From Hydrogenophilales bacterium 28-61-23 (GTDB lineage: Bacteria; Pseudomonadota; Gammaproteobacteria; Burkholderiales; Thiobacillaceae): a DNA stretch of 64,000 nt. The DNA is taken from NCBI GenBank assembly GCA_002281555.1, contig NCGJ01000002.1, positions 372,001 to 436,000 on the forward strand, written 5' to 3'. This document shows positions 43,922 through 52,877 of the stretch, piece after piece. The number at the start of each line of letters is the position of its first letter. Position 1 is the first letter of the stretch. The notes under the pieces were generated by a model. It ran no database searches. It was not told where the DNA came from and saw nothing but the letters and a program-made list of their open reading frames with translations. Made by a program: the position numbers and the translations under genes.

Positions 43922-46052
43922 AGAAATCGCTCAACAACACTGGGATTATCTGGTTGTGGGCACCGGGGTGGGGGGCGCCACGCTGGGCCACGCTCTCGCC
44001 AAGAAGGGCAAGCGCGTGCTCTTTCTGGAGAAGGGGCGCGCGCCCTTCCGTCATGGCGACACCCTGCGGGGTGTCTATCCCGAGTTGAGCTTTCCCGCAT
44101 CCGCGGCCCCCTCCGCCCACCATGCTCCCCTCCTGGCTCGCTCCGGTCGCTATTACGAAGAAATACAGGATGGCCGACGCGCTTTCGTGCCCTTCATCGG
44201 CTGTGGCACCGGAGGCTCCAGCGCCCTCTATGGCATGGCCATGGAACGTTTCTTTCCCGCCGACTTCGAGCCGCGGAGGAGTTTTCCCGATGCGGCCGAC
44301 TCGACACTGCCGATTGCGTGGCCGATCGGATACCAGGATCTGGCGCCTTGGTATCAGCGGGCGGAGGAGTTGTACCGGGTGCGGGGTGGACGCGATCCAC
44401 TACGGCCTGATAGCCCGAATCTGTTGTCCCCGCCGCCGCTCAGCCCACGCAATGCCGAGTTGCATGCCCATTTCCAGCATCAGGGACTGCATCCCTACCA
44501 ACTCCCGCTGGCCTGCGAATCCGTCCCGGATTGCGAATCCTGCCAAGGCTACCTCTGCGCCCGCGATTGCAAGAACGACGCCGGCCGCATCTGCCTCGAA
44601 CCCGCCGTGCGCGAACATGGAGCCGCGCTGCTGGACGAATGCGAGGTGTTGGAACTGGAGGCGACGCCGGACCGGGTTACGGGGGTTGTCTGTCGCCACC
44701 AGGGGCGCACCCTTATCCTGCATGCCGATCAGGTCGTCCTTGCGGCCGGCGCCCTGAATACACCTGCTCTGCTGTTGCGCTCCAAGTCCAAGCACTGGCC
44801 GCTTGGATTGGCAAACTCTTCCGGATTGGTCGGTCGAAACCTGATGCGCCATGGCGTCGATCTCTACCTGGTTTTCACCCGCGCGGGTGGCGAAAATCGA
44901 TTCAAGGAGATCGGCCTGAGTGATTTCTACCACTCAGACGGCTCCAAGTTGGGCACCCTGCAATCCTTCGGCCTGCTACCGCCCGCGCCTGTCCTGGCCG
45001 CCAGCTTGGCCAAGGATTTGCACGACGCGGCGCCATGGGCGTCACCCTTGTTCGGGCTGGTGCGCCCCTTCGTGCGCGGCGTGCTGTCCCGTCTATTCAA
45101 GCGCGGTGTCCTGCTCGCCGCCATCATTGAAGACTTGCCTTATGCGGACAATCGGGTACTGCCAGGCCCCCCCCTTGGAATCGACTACCGCCTGCATCCC
45201 CATGACCTGGCCAGGATCCGCGCCTTCAGGCTTCGGGTTGCCAAGTCGCTCAAACCTTATCGATTTCTCGCCCTGCGCCAGGCGGAGAAAAATTCCATGC
45301 TGGCCCATGTCTGCGGTACCTGCCGCTTCGGCGAAGACCCGGCTACCAGCGTCCTCGACCCGTACAACCGCGCCCACGGCATCCACAACCTTTATGTGGT
45401 GGATAGCGCCTTCTTTCCATCCAGCGGCGGCACCAACCCGGCCCTGACCATCGCCGCCAACGCCCTGCGCGTGGCGGAACATCTGCTGATCCGCGAGGCC
45501 GAACCAGATGGAGGCACACCCAACATGCAAGCCCCCCCACCACCAGCCATGACCATGACCGAAACCACCTCGCGCATCCAGCGTCTCTCCCTCCTACGCA
45601 TGACTTTGCACACCGAGATCATCATCGATGCAAGTCCGAGACGCATCTGGGATGTGCTAACCGACTTTCCCGGCTACCAAGATTGGAATCAATCTATCCC
45701 CCATGCGGAAGGTGAAGCCAGGGCGGGAACCCTGCTCCGCGTGGTGATCGAATGGCCTGGCCTGAAATCGAGCCCTTACGAACTGGAAGTGTTGGACGCG
45801 CAGCCTGAGCGGGAATTACGCTGGCTGGGCCACTTTGGCAAAACCGGACTCATGGATGGGGATCACCGATTCGTGATCGAGCCGATTGGAAGCGAGCGCG
45901 CGAAGGTCATCCAGTCGGAACATTTCGCTGGCTGGCTGGTGCCCTTCTTCGCTCCCTGGCTGAGAAAGAACATCCTCAGCGGGTTTGAACAGATGAACGT
46001 TGCGCTAAAAAAGAAAGCGGAAAGCGCCGTCAGCGATCTGGGCACTTCATAG
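43908..46052 (+). CDS. GMC-family oxidoreductase fused to an SRPBCC domain
   Basis: 714 residues. The N-terminal FAD-binding loop is DYLVVGTGVGGATLGHALAK (13-32). A Cys-rich segment (CESCQGYLCARDCKNDAG, near 210) suggests a metal or disulfide site as in some bacterial GMC enzymes. H467 in AHVCGTCRFG and N510 in GGTNPALTIAAN fit the GMC active-site pair. GMC enzymes oxidise alcohols (cholesterol, choline, sugars). Residues about 530-560 are a Pro/Met-rich linker and 565-710 a SRPBCC (START-like) ligand-binding domain beginning IIIDASPRRIWDVLTDFPGY. The fusion is in frame without a stop. The SRPBCC pocket may present a hydrophobic substrate. No signal peptide. Confidence 0.88.
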   Translation: MSRAEEIAQQHWDYLVVGTGVGGATLGHALAKKGKRVLFLEKGRAPFRHGDTLRGVYPELSFPASAAPSAHHAPLLARSGRYYEEIQDGRRAFVPFIGCGTGGSSALYGMAMERFFPADFEPRRSFPDAADSTLPIAWPIGYQDLAPWYQRAEELYRVRGGRDPLRPDSPNLLSPPPLSPRNAELHAHFQHQGLHPYQLPLACESVPDCESCQGYLCARDCKNDAGRICLEPAVREHGAALLDECEVLELEATPDRVTGVVCRHQGRTLILHADQVVLAAGALNTPALLLRSKSKHWPLGLANSSGLVGRNLMRHGVDLYLVFTRAGGENRFKEIGLSDFYHSDGSKLGTLQSFGLLPPAPVLAASLAKDLHDAAPWASPLFGLVRPFVRGVLSRLFKRGVLLAAIIEDLPYADNRVLPGPPLGIDYRLHPHDLARIRAFRLRVAKSLKPYRFLALRQAEKNSMLAHVCGTCRFGEDPATSVLDPYNRAHGIHNLYVVDSAFFPSSGGTNPALTIAANALRVAEHLLIREAEPDGGTPNMQAPPPPAMTMTETTSRIQRLSLLRMTLHTEIIIDASPRRIWDVLTDFPGYQDWNQSIPHAEGEARAGTLLRVVIEWPGLKSSPYELEVLDAQPERELRWLGHFGKTGLMDGDHRFVIEPIGSERAKVIQSEHFAGWLVPFFAPWLRKNILSGFEQMNVALKKKAESAVSDLGTS

Positions 46053-46061
46053 CACGGATGA

Positions 46062-46730
46062 TCAGTCCGCCGCGCCTTTCAGCCGCATGGCGGGAACGCC
46101 ACCCCAGATCTCGCCGGCGGGCACTTCGGTGCCAGCCTTGAGTACCGATCCCGGTAGCACGACCGCGCTCGCGCCGATCTTCACCCCGGGCATCAAGATA
46201 CAACCCACCCCCACCGTGGCCCCTTTGCCCACGCGTACCTCGCGCAGGACAAAACGGTCCCCAGCCATGGCGTGAGCGGTGACGATGCAGCCCTCGCCGA
46301 GCACGCAGTTATCCTCCAGCACGGTCAGGCGGGGATCGAGGATCTTGCCCGCTACCGCCACCTGGCCGCCGACACGGGCGCCGAACAGGGCGTAGAAGGC
46401 CGGACGGGCAAACACAGGGAAGAACAGGGACATGGCCACCTTGCCCAGTTCGCTGACCACGTGCTGCACTTTCCAGAGGGTGAATTGGGGGTGGTCTGTG
46501 TCATAGTCACCTGGCCGCATAGGTTGCCAGATGGACAGCAATCCCAGGAATAGAGCGGTAAATCCGCCATAACCATAGGCAAACAAGAAAAACAGGGCGA
46601 TCGGTGCAAGGGAGGGGCCCAAGACGGAAACCAGCCAGCTCTGAAGCAAGAAAAGCAGGAGCAGCGTGGTGGCGAGTACCAGCCCGATCAGGGCGGCGGA
46701 GTACAGATAATCCTTGGCATCGGTCTTCAT
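46062..46730 (-). CDS. Membrane-linked left-handed beta-helix acyltransferase
   Basis: 222 residues. Two membrane helices lie at about 10-34 and 40-66, then a hexapeptide-repeat domain (about 115-215) with coils such as ILDPRLTVLEDNCVLGEGCIVTA and VGKGATVGVGCILMPGVKIGA. The last part, LKAGTEVPAGEIWGGVPAMRL, is the usual end of the acetyl/acyltransferase family. It is convergent with the GMC gene, 9 bases from its stop. It could acylate a sugar or lipid intermediate of the same pathway at the inner membrane. The transferred group is unknown. Confidence 0.82.
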   Translation of the reverse strand: MKTDAKDYLYSAALIGLVLATTLLLLFLLQSWLVSVLGPSLAPIALFFLFAYGYGGFTALFLGLLSIWQPMRPGDYDTDHPQFTLWKVQHVVSELGKVAMSLFFPVFARPAFYALFGARVGGQVAVAGKILDPRLTVLEDNCVLGEGCIVTAHAMAGDRFVLREVRVGKGATVGVGCILMPGVKIGASAVVLPGSVLKAGTEVPAGEIWGGVPAMRLKGAAD

Positions 46731-46758
46731 GGCCGGATGCTACCGGACGGATAGGCAA

Positions 46759-46788
46759 AGAAAAAGGGGCCCTGAGGCCCCTTTTTAC
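46759..46788 (-). terminator. Rho-independent terminator of the PEP-CTERM gene
   Basis: AAAAAGGGGCC and GGCCCCTTTTT form an 11-bp stem with loop CTGA, followed on the minus strand by CTTTGCC. It lies 22 bases after the PEP-CTERM stop and before the acyltransferase gene, so these two genes are separate units. Confidence 0.85.
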
Positions 46789-46810
46789 CAACCAGGGTGT
46801 CGCAGCGTGC

Positions 46811-47722
46811 TTAGGCGGCGCGACGACGCTGGCTGAAGCCCAGACCAACCAAGCCCAGGCCCAGCAGAGCCAGAGTTGCCGGCTCGGGAACGGCCTTGGT
46901 CAAGTTGACGTTGGCATCGGCGCGGATGGTTTTACCCGCATCGGAGGCAACGGAAGTCCAGCCGTTGGCTGCGTCAAAGAAGTTGACGGTCTGGAAACCC
47001 GTGCCTTGGTTAACACCAAACTGCAGGGTGGTCGAGGAGGTATAACCGTTGGGCGCATCCGGCAGGAAACCGGCCGCATCGGCGACGTTCGCGGGATCGT
47101 CAACGCCAACTTTGGCGAAGCTCAGCGGGCCGTTGATTGTGGCATTGCCGCTAGCGGTGATGCCGTCGGTAACGAAGACGTTCGGCAGGGTGGCGCCGAT
47201 GCTGCCGTCGATGATCAGCATGCCGTCGGTGTAGCCCGTACCGGCCAGGATGCCAGCCGCGCTGTTGATGAAGGTGCCGCCCAAGCTGGCATCGTCATAA
47301 AACATGCTGACGCGGCCACCAGCCAGGGGCTGGAGAATAGCCATGCCAGGAACGGCGAAAGTAACGATTTCCTGGAACACGGCGGCCACGGTCAGCTGAT
47401 AGGTGCCGCTGGCATTCGAAGCCCAGTTCAGATTGGGGGATGCAACGCCGGTATTGAAGGCATTGACAACGCCTTGATAGTAGGTGGTGACGATGTCACC
47501 GGCAACGACGGTCGTGCCCGTGGGGCTGAGCTGGGTGCTGCCTTTGAAGAAGGCGGCTGAACCTTGGGAGTAGACATCAACGCCGTCGATGTTGAGTAGA
47601 ACGCCGTCATTGAAGATGCCGCCGTTGCTGGTATTGAAGTTGCCGGTCCACAGCGCGGCTTGAGCGCCACCGGAAACCAGACCAGCCAGGGCGAGAGCCA
47701 GAATAGTGAGATTGGATTTCAT
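46811..47722 (-). CDS. PEP-CTERM protein, flocculation-protein-like
   Basis: 303 residues; ATG 47722 with AAAGGAAT upstream. Signal peptide 1-22 (ends AQA). The passenger is Asn/Gly/Thr-rich with GSAAFFKGSTQLSPTG and TGTTVVAGDIVTTYYQGVV, reminiscent of the flocculation-associated PEP-CTERM protein of Zoogloea; I am unsure of that match. The tail VPEPATLALLGLGLVGLGF plus SQRRRAA differs from the tails in the 0-5.6 kb array (ATLALLGLG rather than TYALML). It has its own sigma54-type promoter and terminator, unlike the array genes. Expected to be exported, cut by an exosortase and placed in the matrix or on the surface. Confidence 0.88.
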   Translation of the reverse strand: MKSNLTILALALAGLVSGGAQAALWTGNFNTSNGGIFNDGVLLNIDGVDVYSQGSAAFFKGSTQLSPTGTTVVAGDIVTTYYQGVVNAFNTGVASPNLNWASNASGTYQLTVAAVFQEIVTFAVPGMAILQPLAGGRVSMFYDDASLGGTFINSAAGILAGTGYTDGMLIIDGSIGATLPNVFVTDGITASGNATINGPLSFAKVGVDDPANVADAAGFLPDAPNGYTSSTTLQFGVNQGTGFQTVNFFDAANGWTSVASDAGKTIRADANVNLTKAVPEPATLALLGLGLVGLGFSQRRRAA

Positions 47723-47787
47723 TTTGATTCCTTTCGTTTAATTGATAACTGTTTAACGCTCGCCCTGAAAGGCTTGCTCATCATAAA

Positions 47788-47802
47788 GCAATACCCATGC
47801 CA
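47788..47802 (-). promoter_or_regulatory. Sigma54 (-24/-12) promoter
   Basis: TGGCATG GGTA TTGC on the minus strand, followed by TT, matches TGGCACG-N4-TTGC at all but one base, with GG and GC exactly ten bases apart. It is 66 bases before the PEP-CTERM start. PEP-CTERM genes in related bacteria are driven by sigma54 and the activator PrsR. Confidence 0.8.
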
Positions 47803-47939
47803 CTTTTCTTTTGTCGTCAATAACTGATTGTATTTAAAGGAATCTAATTCTGATTTGGGCTGTGTAACCGGGTTCGCCTCTTGGGTAAGCAGGGGGAGTG
47901 TTAAAAATACCGACAGACTTCTAGCTTCTATCATCACGC

Positions 47940-47956
47940 GAATCCTGTGTGGATTC
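47940..47956. promoter_or_regulatory. Candidate enhancer (activator) site
   Basis: GAATCC, TGTGT, GGATTC: a perfect 6-bp dyad with a five-base spacer about 140 bases upstream of the sigma54 promoter, the distance expected for an upstream activator sequence. The activator is not identified. The surrounding gene-free stretch (47723-48135) holds no ORF I can support. Confidence 0.45.
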
Positions 47957-48081
47957 CGCGCTTGGAGTTCTGGTGGTGTATGCCGTAATGAGAACGGCCA
48001 TCCGAGTTGACTTGAGCGCATTAATCCGCAGCTGTGGTCGGTTTCGGTTCATGGGGCTGCAAGCCTCGTAAACTTTCCCGA

Positions 48082-48105
48082 CTTGAGACGAACTCGAGTC
48101 TCAAG
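48082..48105. repeat. Inverted repeat after the flavin oxidase gene
   Basis: CTTGAGAC and GTCTCAAG form an 8-bp stem with an eight-base loop, 31 bases after the oxidase stop (minus strand). No U-run follows, so it is at most a weak terminator. Confidence 0.4.
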
Positions 48106-48135
48106 AAGCCAATGCGTCGCCCAAAGGCGGGCGGG

Positions 48136-49794
48136 CTACGCGTCGCGTGAACCGCTTATGCCATAACGGCCCGGCGCCAGAATGTTGTCCGGGTCGAGCG
48201 CGGCCTTGAAACGGTTGTTCAGGTCGAGCAACTCGGGCGACAACTCGAACACCCGCCCCCAACCGCCCAGTCCGCACCGGTACTGCTGATAACCCTGGGT
48301 CTGCATCACGGTGATGAGATCGTTGTAAAGCTGGTTGGCTCGCTCCACCTCCGCCGCGTCCTCCTTGTCGTAAATGATCGACATCAGACAGATGATCGAA
48401 CGCGGGTTCATCAGCAATTGGGCGATCCAGAAATCAAAGCCCTGCTCGACGAAACGTTCCCGGCAGGCGTCCAGAAATGGCAGCACATCTTCCTTGGTGA
48501 ACGGCAGGATGGGCGCGAACCAGATGAGGCCGACATGGTCGCGCGCCGGGTTGGCGTCCAGCTCGGGCCGGAGGCCGCGATAACGGTAATAGGCGTGTTT
48601 GACGAAGTGATGGCTGGGGATGCCCTGCAAAATGCCATGCACATGAGGCGCGGCCTCCATGACATGCAGGGTGGTGCCCAAGATGGCCTCGCTGGCACGC
48701 CTGAGCCAGGGCCAGCGCCGAGCCCAGCTCAGCAGGAGCTTCAGATAGCCGACACGGGCATCGGAGAGGAAGATGAGCTTGCCGTAGCGCCCCAGAGCCT
48801 TGCGCAACAGGGCGCGCTGTATCCTAACCTGTGCCCGGGTGCCATACACCCCGCCGGCGCAGCTCCATTCGGCAATGCGATATTTACGCCGCAAGTCGGC
48901 AAGATCCTCCTTGGTCAGGCTTCCTTTCTGAGTGACCTTTTCTTCGCTGCGCTGGGTGAGCAGAGTAAGGGTGACAAAGTCGTTGATCATATGCATCTTG
49001 GCGGTGATCACGCCCTTCAAGGCCAGGTCGAGGAAGGCGTCGAATACCTGGGGGACGTGGCGTTCATCATGCACTTCATAGACAAAGGAGTTGTAGGCCT
49101 CCGGCTCTGGCATGAGCCAGATACCGGCCTGCGTAACGATGCCCAGGTTGGACTGGGTGAACATGCCTTCCATATAGGGACCGATACCCCATTTGTGGGT
49201 GTGCCAGGTCTTCAGCCCTTGCAGGGCGCCGCCAGTTCGGATCCGCTCACCGGTCGGCAACACCACCTCCAGGCCGCAGAGATTGCCGAAATGGTCGCCG
49301 TAGGGCGTCTCGCCGATACCGCGGTCGAGGGCATTGCCGATGACGCTGCCGTTGGTCGGGCCATCGGTGCAGTCCATCCACAGTTTGTAGCCGTGCTCTT
49401 TCAAATAGGTGTTGAACTGCAGATAGGTGACGCCGGGCTCAATGACCGCATAGGCCAGCTTTTCGTTGACCTCCAGGATACGGTTCATCCGTGTGAGGAG
49501 CATGACCAGCGCGCCATGCTCGGGTGCCAGGGTGGCGCCATAACCTTGATTGATGCCGCCGCTGAATGGCCACAGAGGAATCTTGAACTGCCGCGCGATA
49601 TGGACGATCCGCGCCACTTCCTCGGCATTGTCCGGAAAGACCACGGCGGCGCAGAGGCTCTGCCAGGGAATCGTGCAGCGGGAGTAGCGCTCCAGTTCCG
49701 GTGCGGAGGTGAGGACATGCTCGGCGCCGATGGCGGCCCGAAGCTGATCGATCATGGCGTCGGGGAGCGTGTGGGTTTGTTCAGGCAAGGTCAT
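48136..49794 (-). CDS. FAD-linked oxidase of the vanillyl-alcohol oxidase / p-cresol dehydrogenase group
   Basis: 552 residues from ATG 49794, which has ACGGAGG 9 bases upstream; an in-frame extension to 49851 lacks a site. The N-terminal PCMH-type FAD domain has IPLWPFSGGINQGYGATLAP and YAVIEPGVTYLQFNTYLKEH; DGPTNGSVIGNALDRGIGETP binds the isoalloxazine. The C-terminal domain ends YRCGLGGWGRVFELSPELLD...FKAALDPDNILAPGRYG. The VAO group oxidises phenolic or other alcohol/amine substrates, in some members with covalent flavin. No signal peptide is seen. It follows the reductase/ligase genes after 171 bases, in which I see only short imperfect repeats. Confidence 0.88.
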   Translation of the reverse strand: MTLPEQTHTLPDAMIDQLRAAIGAEHVLTSAPELERYSRCTIPWQSLCAAVVFPDNAEEVARIVHIARQFKIPLWPFSGGINQGYGATLAPEHGALVMLLTRMNRILEVNEKLAYAVIEPGVTYLQFNTYLKEHGYKLWMDCTDGPTNGSVIGNALDRGIGETPYGDHFGNLCGLEVVLPTGERIRTGGALQGLKTWHTHKWGIGPYMEGMFTQSNLGIVTQAGIWLMPEPEAYNSFVYEVHDERHVPQVFDAFLDLALKGVITAKMHMINDFVTLTLLTQRSEEKVTQKGSLTKEDLADLRRKYRIAEWSCAGGVYGTRAQVRIQRALLRKALGRYGKLIFLSDARVGYLKLLLSWARRWPWLRRASEAILGTTLHVMEAAPHVHGILQGIPSHHFVKHAYYRYRGLRPELDANPARDHVGLIWFAPILPFTKEDVLPFLDACRERFVEQGFDFWIAQLLMNPRSIICLMSIIYDKEDAAEVERANQLYNDLITVMQTQGYQQYRCGLGGWGRVFELSPELLDLNNRFKAALDPDNILAPGRYGISGSRDA

Positions 49795-49965
49795 GACCAA
49801 CCTCCGTGGTTGTGATTCGATATATTTTGGCACCAACAACTCGCATGGCACTAACAGGCGCGGTGATATTGTGACGAGGCCCAGCCCGAGAAGCGCCGGA
49901 ATCCAGCTAGATCAAGACGCTGGATCACGGTTTCCGCCGTGGGGGGGCGAGAACGCGGTTTTTCT

Positions 49966-51099
49966 CTAGGCCTTGGTTCCGTGCCGCGCGTCCAGGTAGT
50001 AACCAAGCACGCGCGGCAGGTAGTCCTCGGGCCGAGGTAGCGTCAGATTCCGACTGCTCAGCCAGGCCGAGTAGGCGGGGTTGCCGAAGCCTTGCTGGTC
50101 GGCGAGGTAGTCGAGGTAGATGGGCAGGGTGGCCAGGGACTTGCGCTGTTGCTCGGGCGCCAGCCTGGTGGCCAGGCGTGCAAGGGCGGCAAACCAGCTA
50201 CGCGGCAGGCTGATGCCGGGGGGCACGCTCAGGCTTTGGCGCTTGAAGGCGTTACGTACCACCCCCTTGAGTTCCTCCAGGCGCGGGGACTGCTCGGCGC
50301 CGGTGCAGAGGTGGAAGATGCGTCCCGCTGTCTGGGCGTCGCCGCTGGAGGCGACGATGGCTTCGGCCACCCAGTTCACCGGGATGACGTCGAGACGCAC
50401 GTCGCCGAAGTCGGGAAACAGGCCAAGCGTCTTGCGCCCGGACAGGAATTCGCAGATGAAATAGAAGATCTGGAAGTGGATGATGCGCCCATCGCGCGCA
50501 TCGCCGATCACCATGCTCGGACGATGCACGGTCACCGGCAGGTCTTCGTCGGCGATGGCGGCGCGGACAATCGCCTCGGCCTCGAATTTGGCTTGTTCGT
50601 AGGTGTTATGGAACGCGGGTGCCTCGTCCATCCAGGCCTCCGGCAGTACGCCGGGGCGCTTGCCGGCCACGCCCAGGGTGCTGACGAACTCGACCTTGCG
50701 CAGGTGTCCGGCACTGGCGATGTCGCGCGCCAACCCCAGTATTTGATGAGTCGAGCCCACCGCCGAACGGCGCGCGCCCTCCAGGGGCAGGTTCATGCGC
50801 ACGGTGCCCGCGCAGTGCAGGACATGGCTGCACTCGGCCACCAAGCCCGCGTATTGCGGTTCGCCGAGACCGAATTGCGGCGCTGCGGCGTCCCCGCGCA
50901 AGGCCTTGATGCGTGCCTGCTTGTCAAAGTCTTCCGCCCAACCCCAGAAGCGGATCAACTCGTCCAGCCGCTGCGCCAGGCTGGCATCGGAATCCGCCCG
51001 CAGCAGCAATCTGACCTCGGCGTCAGGTTCGGCCATGAGCAGCGGAACAATGGCGCTGCCCACCGCGCCGGTGCCGCCGGTGAGAAAGTAGGTGCTCAT
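49966..51099 (-). CDS. Thioester-reductase-like short-chain dehydrogenase
   Basis: 377 residues. The N-terminal Rossmann loop is GGTGAVGSAIV (8-18), then RLLLRADSDASLAQRL, as in thioester-reductase/male-sterility NAD-binding domains; the catalytic pair lies in YEQAKFEAEA. These enzymes reduce fatty acyl or aryl thioesters to aldehydes or alcohols. The ATG overlaps the stop of the acyl-CoA ligase gene by four bases, so the ligase very likely supplies its acyl thioester. It lacks an attached carrier protein, and none is encoded nearby, so CoA is the probable carrier. Product identity is inference. Confidence 0.85.
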   Translation of the reverse strand: MSTYFLTGGTGAVGSAIVPLLMAEPDAEVRLLLRADSDASLAQRLDELIRFWGWAEDFDKQARIKALRGDAAAPQFGLGEPQYAGLVAECSHVLHCAGTVRMNLPLEGARRSAVGSTHQILGLARDIASAGHLRKVEFVSTLGVAGKRPGVLPEAWMDEAPAFHNTYEQAKFEAEAIVRAAIADEDLPVTVHRPSMVIGDARDGRIIHFQIFYFICEFLSGRKTLGLFPDFGDVRLDVIPVNWVAEAIVASSGDAQTAGRIFHLCTGAEQSPRLEELKGVVRNAFKRQSLSVPPGISLPRSWFAALARLATRLAPEQQRKSLATLPIYLDYLADQQGFGNPAYSAWLSSRNLTLPRPEDYLPRVLGYYLDARHGTKA

Positions 51100-52877
51100 G
51101 AGATCTCCAGAACCAGACAGTGGGAGTGTTCGGTGGATCGCGCCAGCGCAAGGTAGAGCGTGTCGAGATCGGCGCTGTATTTGTCTTCAATGCCGCCGCG
51201 GCGCAGTTTCAGGTTGCTGGTCAGTTCACCGCCGGAAATGCTGAAGCTGCGCCGGGTAAGCAGGACGCCGGCCGGCCTTTGAGAGGCCGGCAGCGAGGCG
51301 CAGGCGGTGGCCACGTCGCGACCGATGGCTTCCAGCAGGCTTGGCGGCGGCGCCTCGCCAGTTCGCGCATCGGGCAGGGATTCCGTGTTGAGGCTGAGCA
51401 GGGCGACCGGCACCGGCCGGTTGCGGCCGAACAGGACTGCGTGCTCGACATAAGCCAGTTGCTTGAGAGCAGCCTCCACCGGGGTTGGCGCGACTCGACG
51501 GCCGGTGGAGGTTTTGAAGATTTCCGATTTGCGCCCGGTCAGCCAGACGTAGCCATCCGCATCGACACGGGCGTAGTCCCCGGTGTGCAGATAGGCCTCC
51601 GCATCCAGGGGGCTGTCGATGTCGGCGGCGCCGCAATATCCGGTGAACACGCCCGTGCCCCGCACCAGCAATTCCCCGTCTTCAGCCAGTCTGATCTGGT
51701 TGCCGGGCAGCGGTTTGCCGACACTGCCAAAGCGGTAGGCATCGGGGCTGTTGATGGCGATCGGCACGACGCATTCGCTGATGCCGTAAGCCTCCAGCAC
51801 AAGCCAGCCCAGGCCATGCAGCTTTTCCAGGAGCCAGGGCGGCATGGGCGCCGAGCCGCTGACCATGAATTTCAGATTCTGCCCCATCATGCCGCGTAGC
51901 CGGCGCAGGACAAGGTGCTCGGCCAAGGCGTGCGCCGCGCCGAGCAGCGGCCCCGGGTCGTTGCCTTCCCGCCGCGCTTTTTGAAAGCGCTCGCCAATAG
52001 CCCAGGCTAGCCGCACCGCGCGCCGGACGGGCGGCGGGCGTTTGGCCACCTCCGCCTGGATGCCGGCATACAGTTTTTCGTAGAAACGGGGCACGCCGAT
52101 GAATAAGGCGGGGTGGATTTCCGGTAATCGATGGATTATTTCAGCCGGCGATTCGACAAAGTAGCTTTGCGCGCCGGACATGATGGCGCACAGGTTGATG
52201 ATGCGCTGGAACAGGTTGGACATGGGCAGCCAGCAGGCGAGCCGCGCATCTTCCCGGATGCCCGGGAAGCGCGCGAGGATGGCCGCGCCGGCCTGGCAGA
52301 GTTGGCGATGGCTATATGCGATGCCTTTCGGCTGCCCGGTGCTGCCGGAAGTAAAGATGATGGTGGCGGTTTGGTCTGGCTCCACTGTCGGCCAGGATGG
52401 ATCCGCGTCCGCCGCATGTGTGAGCAATTCAGGCAGCGAGAGAATGTCGGTCGAACGGGCTGGCTCCAAGGCGACCACAACGACAGGCGCTTCGGGCAAC
52501 AATCCCTTCAGTTCTTCGAACTGTTTGTGTGTGGCAAGAAAAAGCGCCCGAGGCCGGACTGTGTGCAAAATGTGGCGAATGTTCTCTGGCGCGTCGTGCG
52601 CATCTACGCCTACCACCACGCCACCGATCGACTGTATGGCAATCTGGCAGTATTCCCATTCGGGAAGCGTCGGCATCATCATGGCGACGCTATCGCCGGG
52701 ACGCAGACCCAGGCGCGCCAGATGGGCGGAAAGAGCGCGAACCCGGCTGATGGCCTCATCCCAACTCACGCTTGCCCAGCCCCCGGCCATCGAACGCCGC
52801 CAGTAGGCGGGCTGATCTGGCGCCTGCCCAGCTCGGGCCTGAAGCCAGTGCGGTACGGTATCGAGCCGAGCTTGCAT
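51096..52877 (-). CDS. Acyl-CoA synthetase (AMP-forming), long-chain type
   Basis: 593 residues. Adenylation motifs are clear: TATIIFTSGSTGQPKGIAYS (A3 loop), EAYGISECVVPIAI (A5), YLHTGDYARVDADGYVWLTG and RKSEIFKTSTGRRVAP (A7/A8), and SGGELTSNLKLRR with the Lys expected in long-chain ligases. It activates a fatty or related acid with ATP and CoA. It overlaps the PP-loop gene stop by one base and the reductase start by four: a three-gene coupled unit. Membrane-attached or cytoplasmic; no signal peptide. Chain length or aryl preference is not decidable by eye. Confidence 0.9.
   Translation of the reverse strand: MQARLDTVPHWLQARAGQAPDQPAYWRRSMAGGWASVSWDEAISRVRALSAHLARLGLRPGDSVAMMMPTLPEWEYCQIAIQSIGGVVVGVDAHDAPENIRHILHTVRPRALFLATHKQFEELKGLLPEAPVVVVALEPARSTDILSLPELLTHAADADPSWPTVEPDQTATIIFTSGSTGQPKGIAYSHRQLCQAGAAILARFPGIREDARLACWLPMSNLFQRIINLCAIMSGAQSYFVESPAEIIHRLPEIHPALFIGVPRFYEKLYAGIQAEVAKRPPPVRRAVRLAWAIGERFQKARREGNDPGPLLGAAHALAEHLVLRRLRGMMGQNLKFMVSGSAPMPPWLLEKLHGLGWLVLEAYGISECVVPIAINSPDAYRFGSVGKPLPGNQIRLAEDGELLVRGTGVFTGYCGAADIDSPLDAEAYLHTGDYARVDADGYVWLTGRKSEIFKTSTGRRVAPTPVEAALKQLAYVEHAVLFGRNRPVPVALLSLNTESLPDARTGEAPPPSLLEAIGRDVATACASLPASQRPAGVLLTRRSFSISGGELTSNLKLRRGGIEDKYSADLDTLYLALARSTEHSHCLVLEIS

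Noticed and set aside
49795-49965. LuxR- or sigma54-type promoter for the flavin oxidase
   Set aside because: TTGGCACCAA and a second TGGCAC are present, but spacing to a -12 GC is wrong and the dyad is short.
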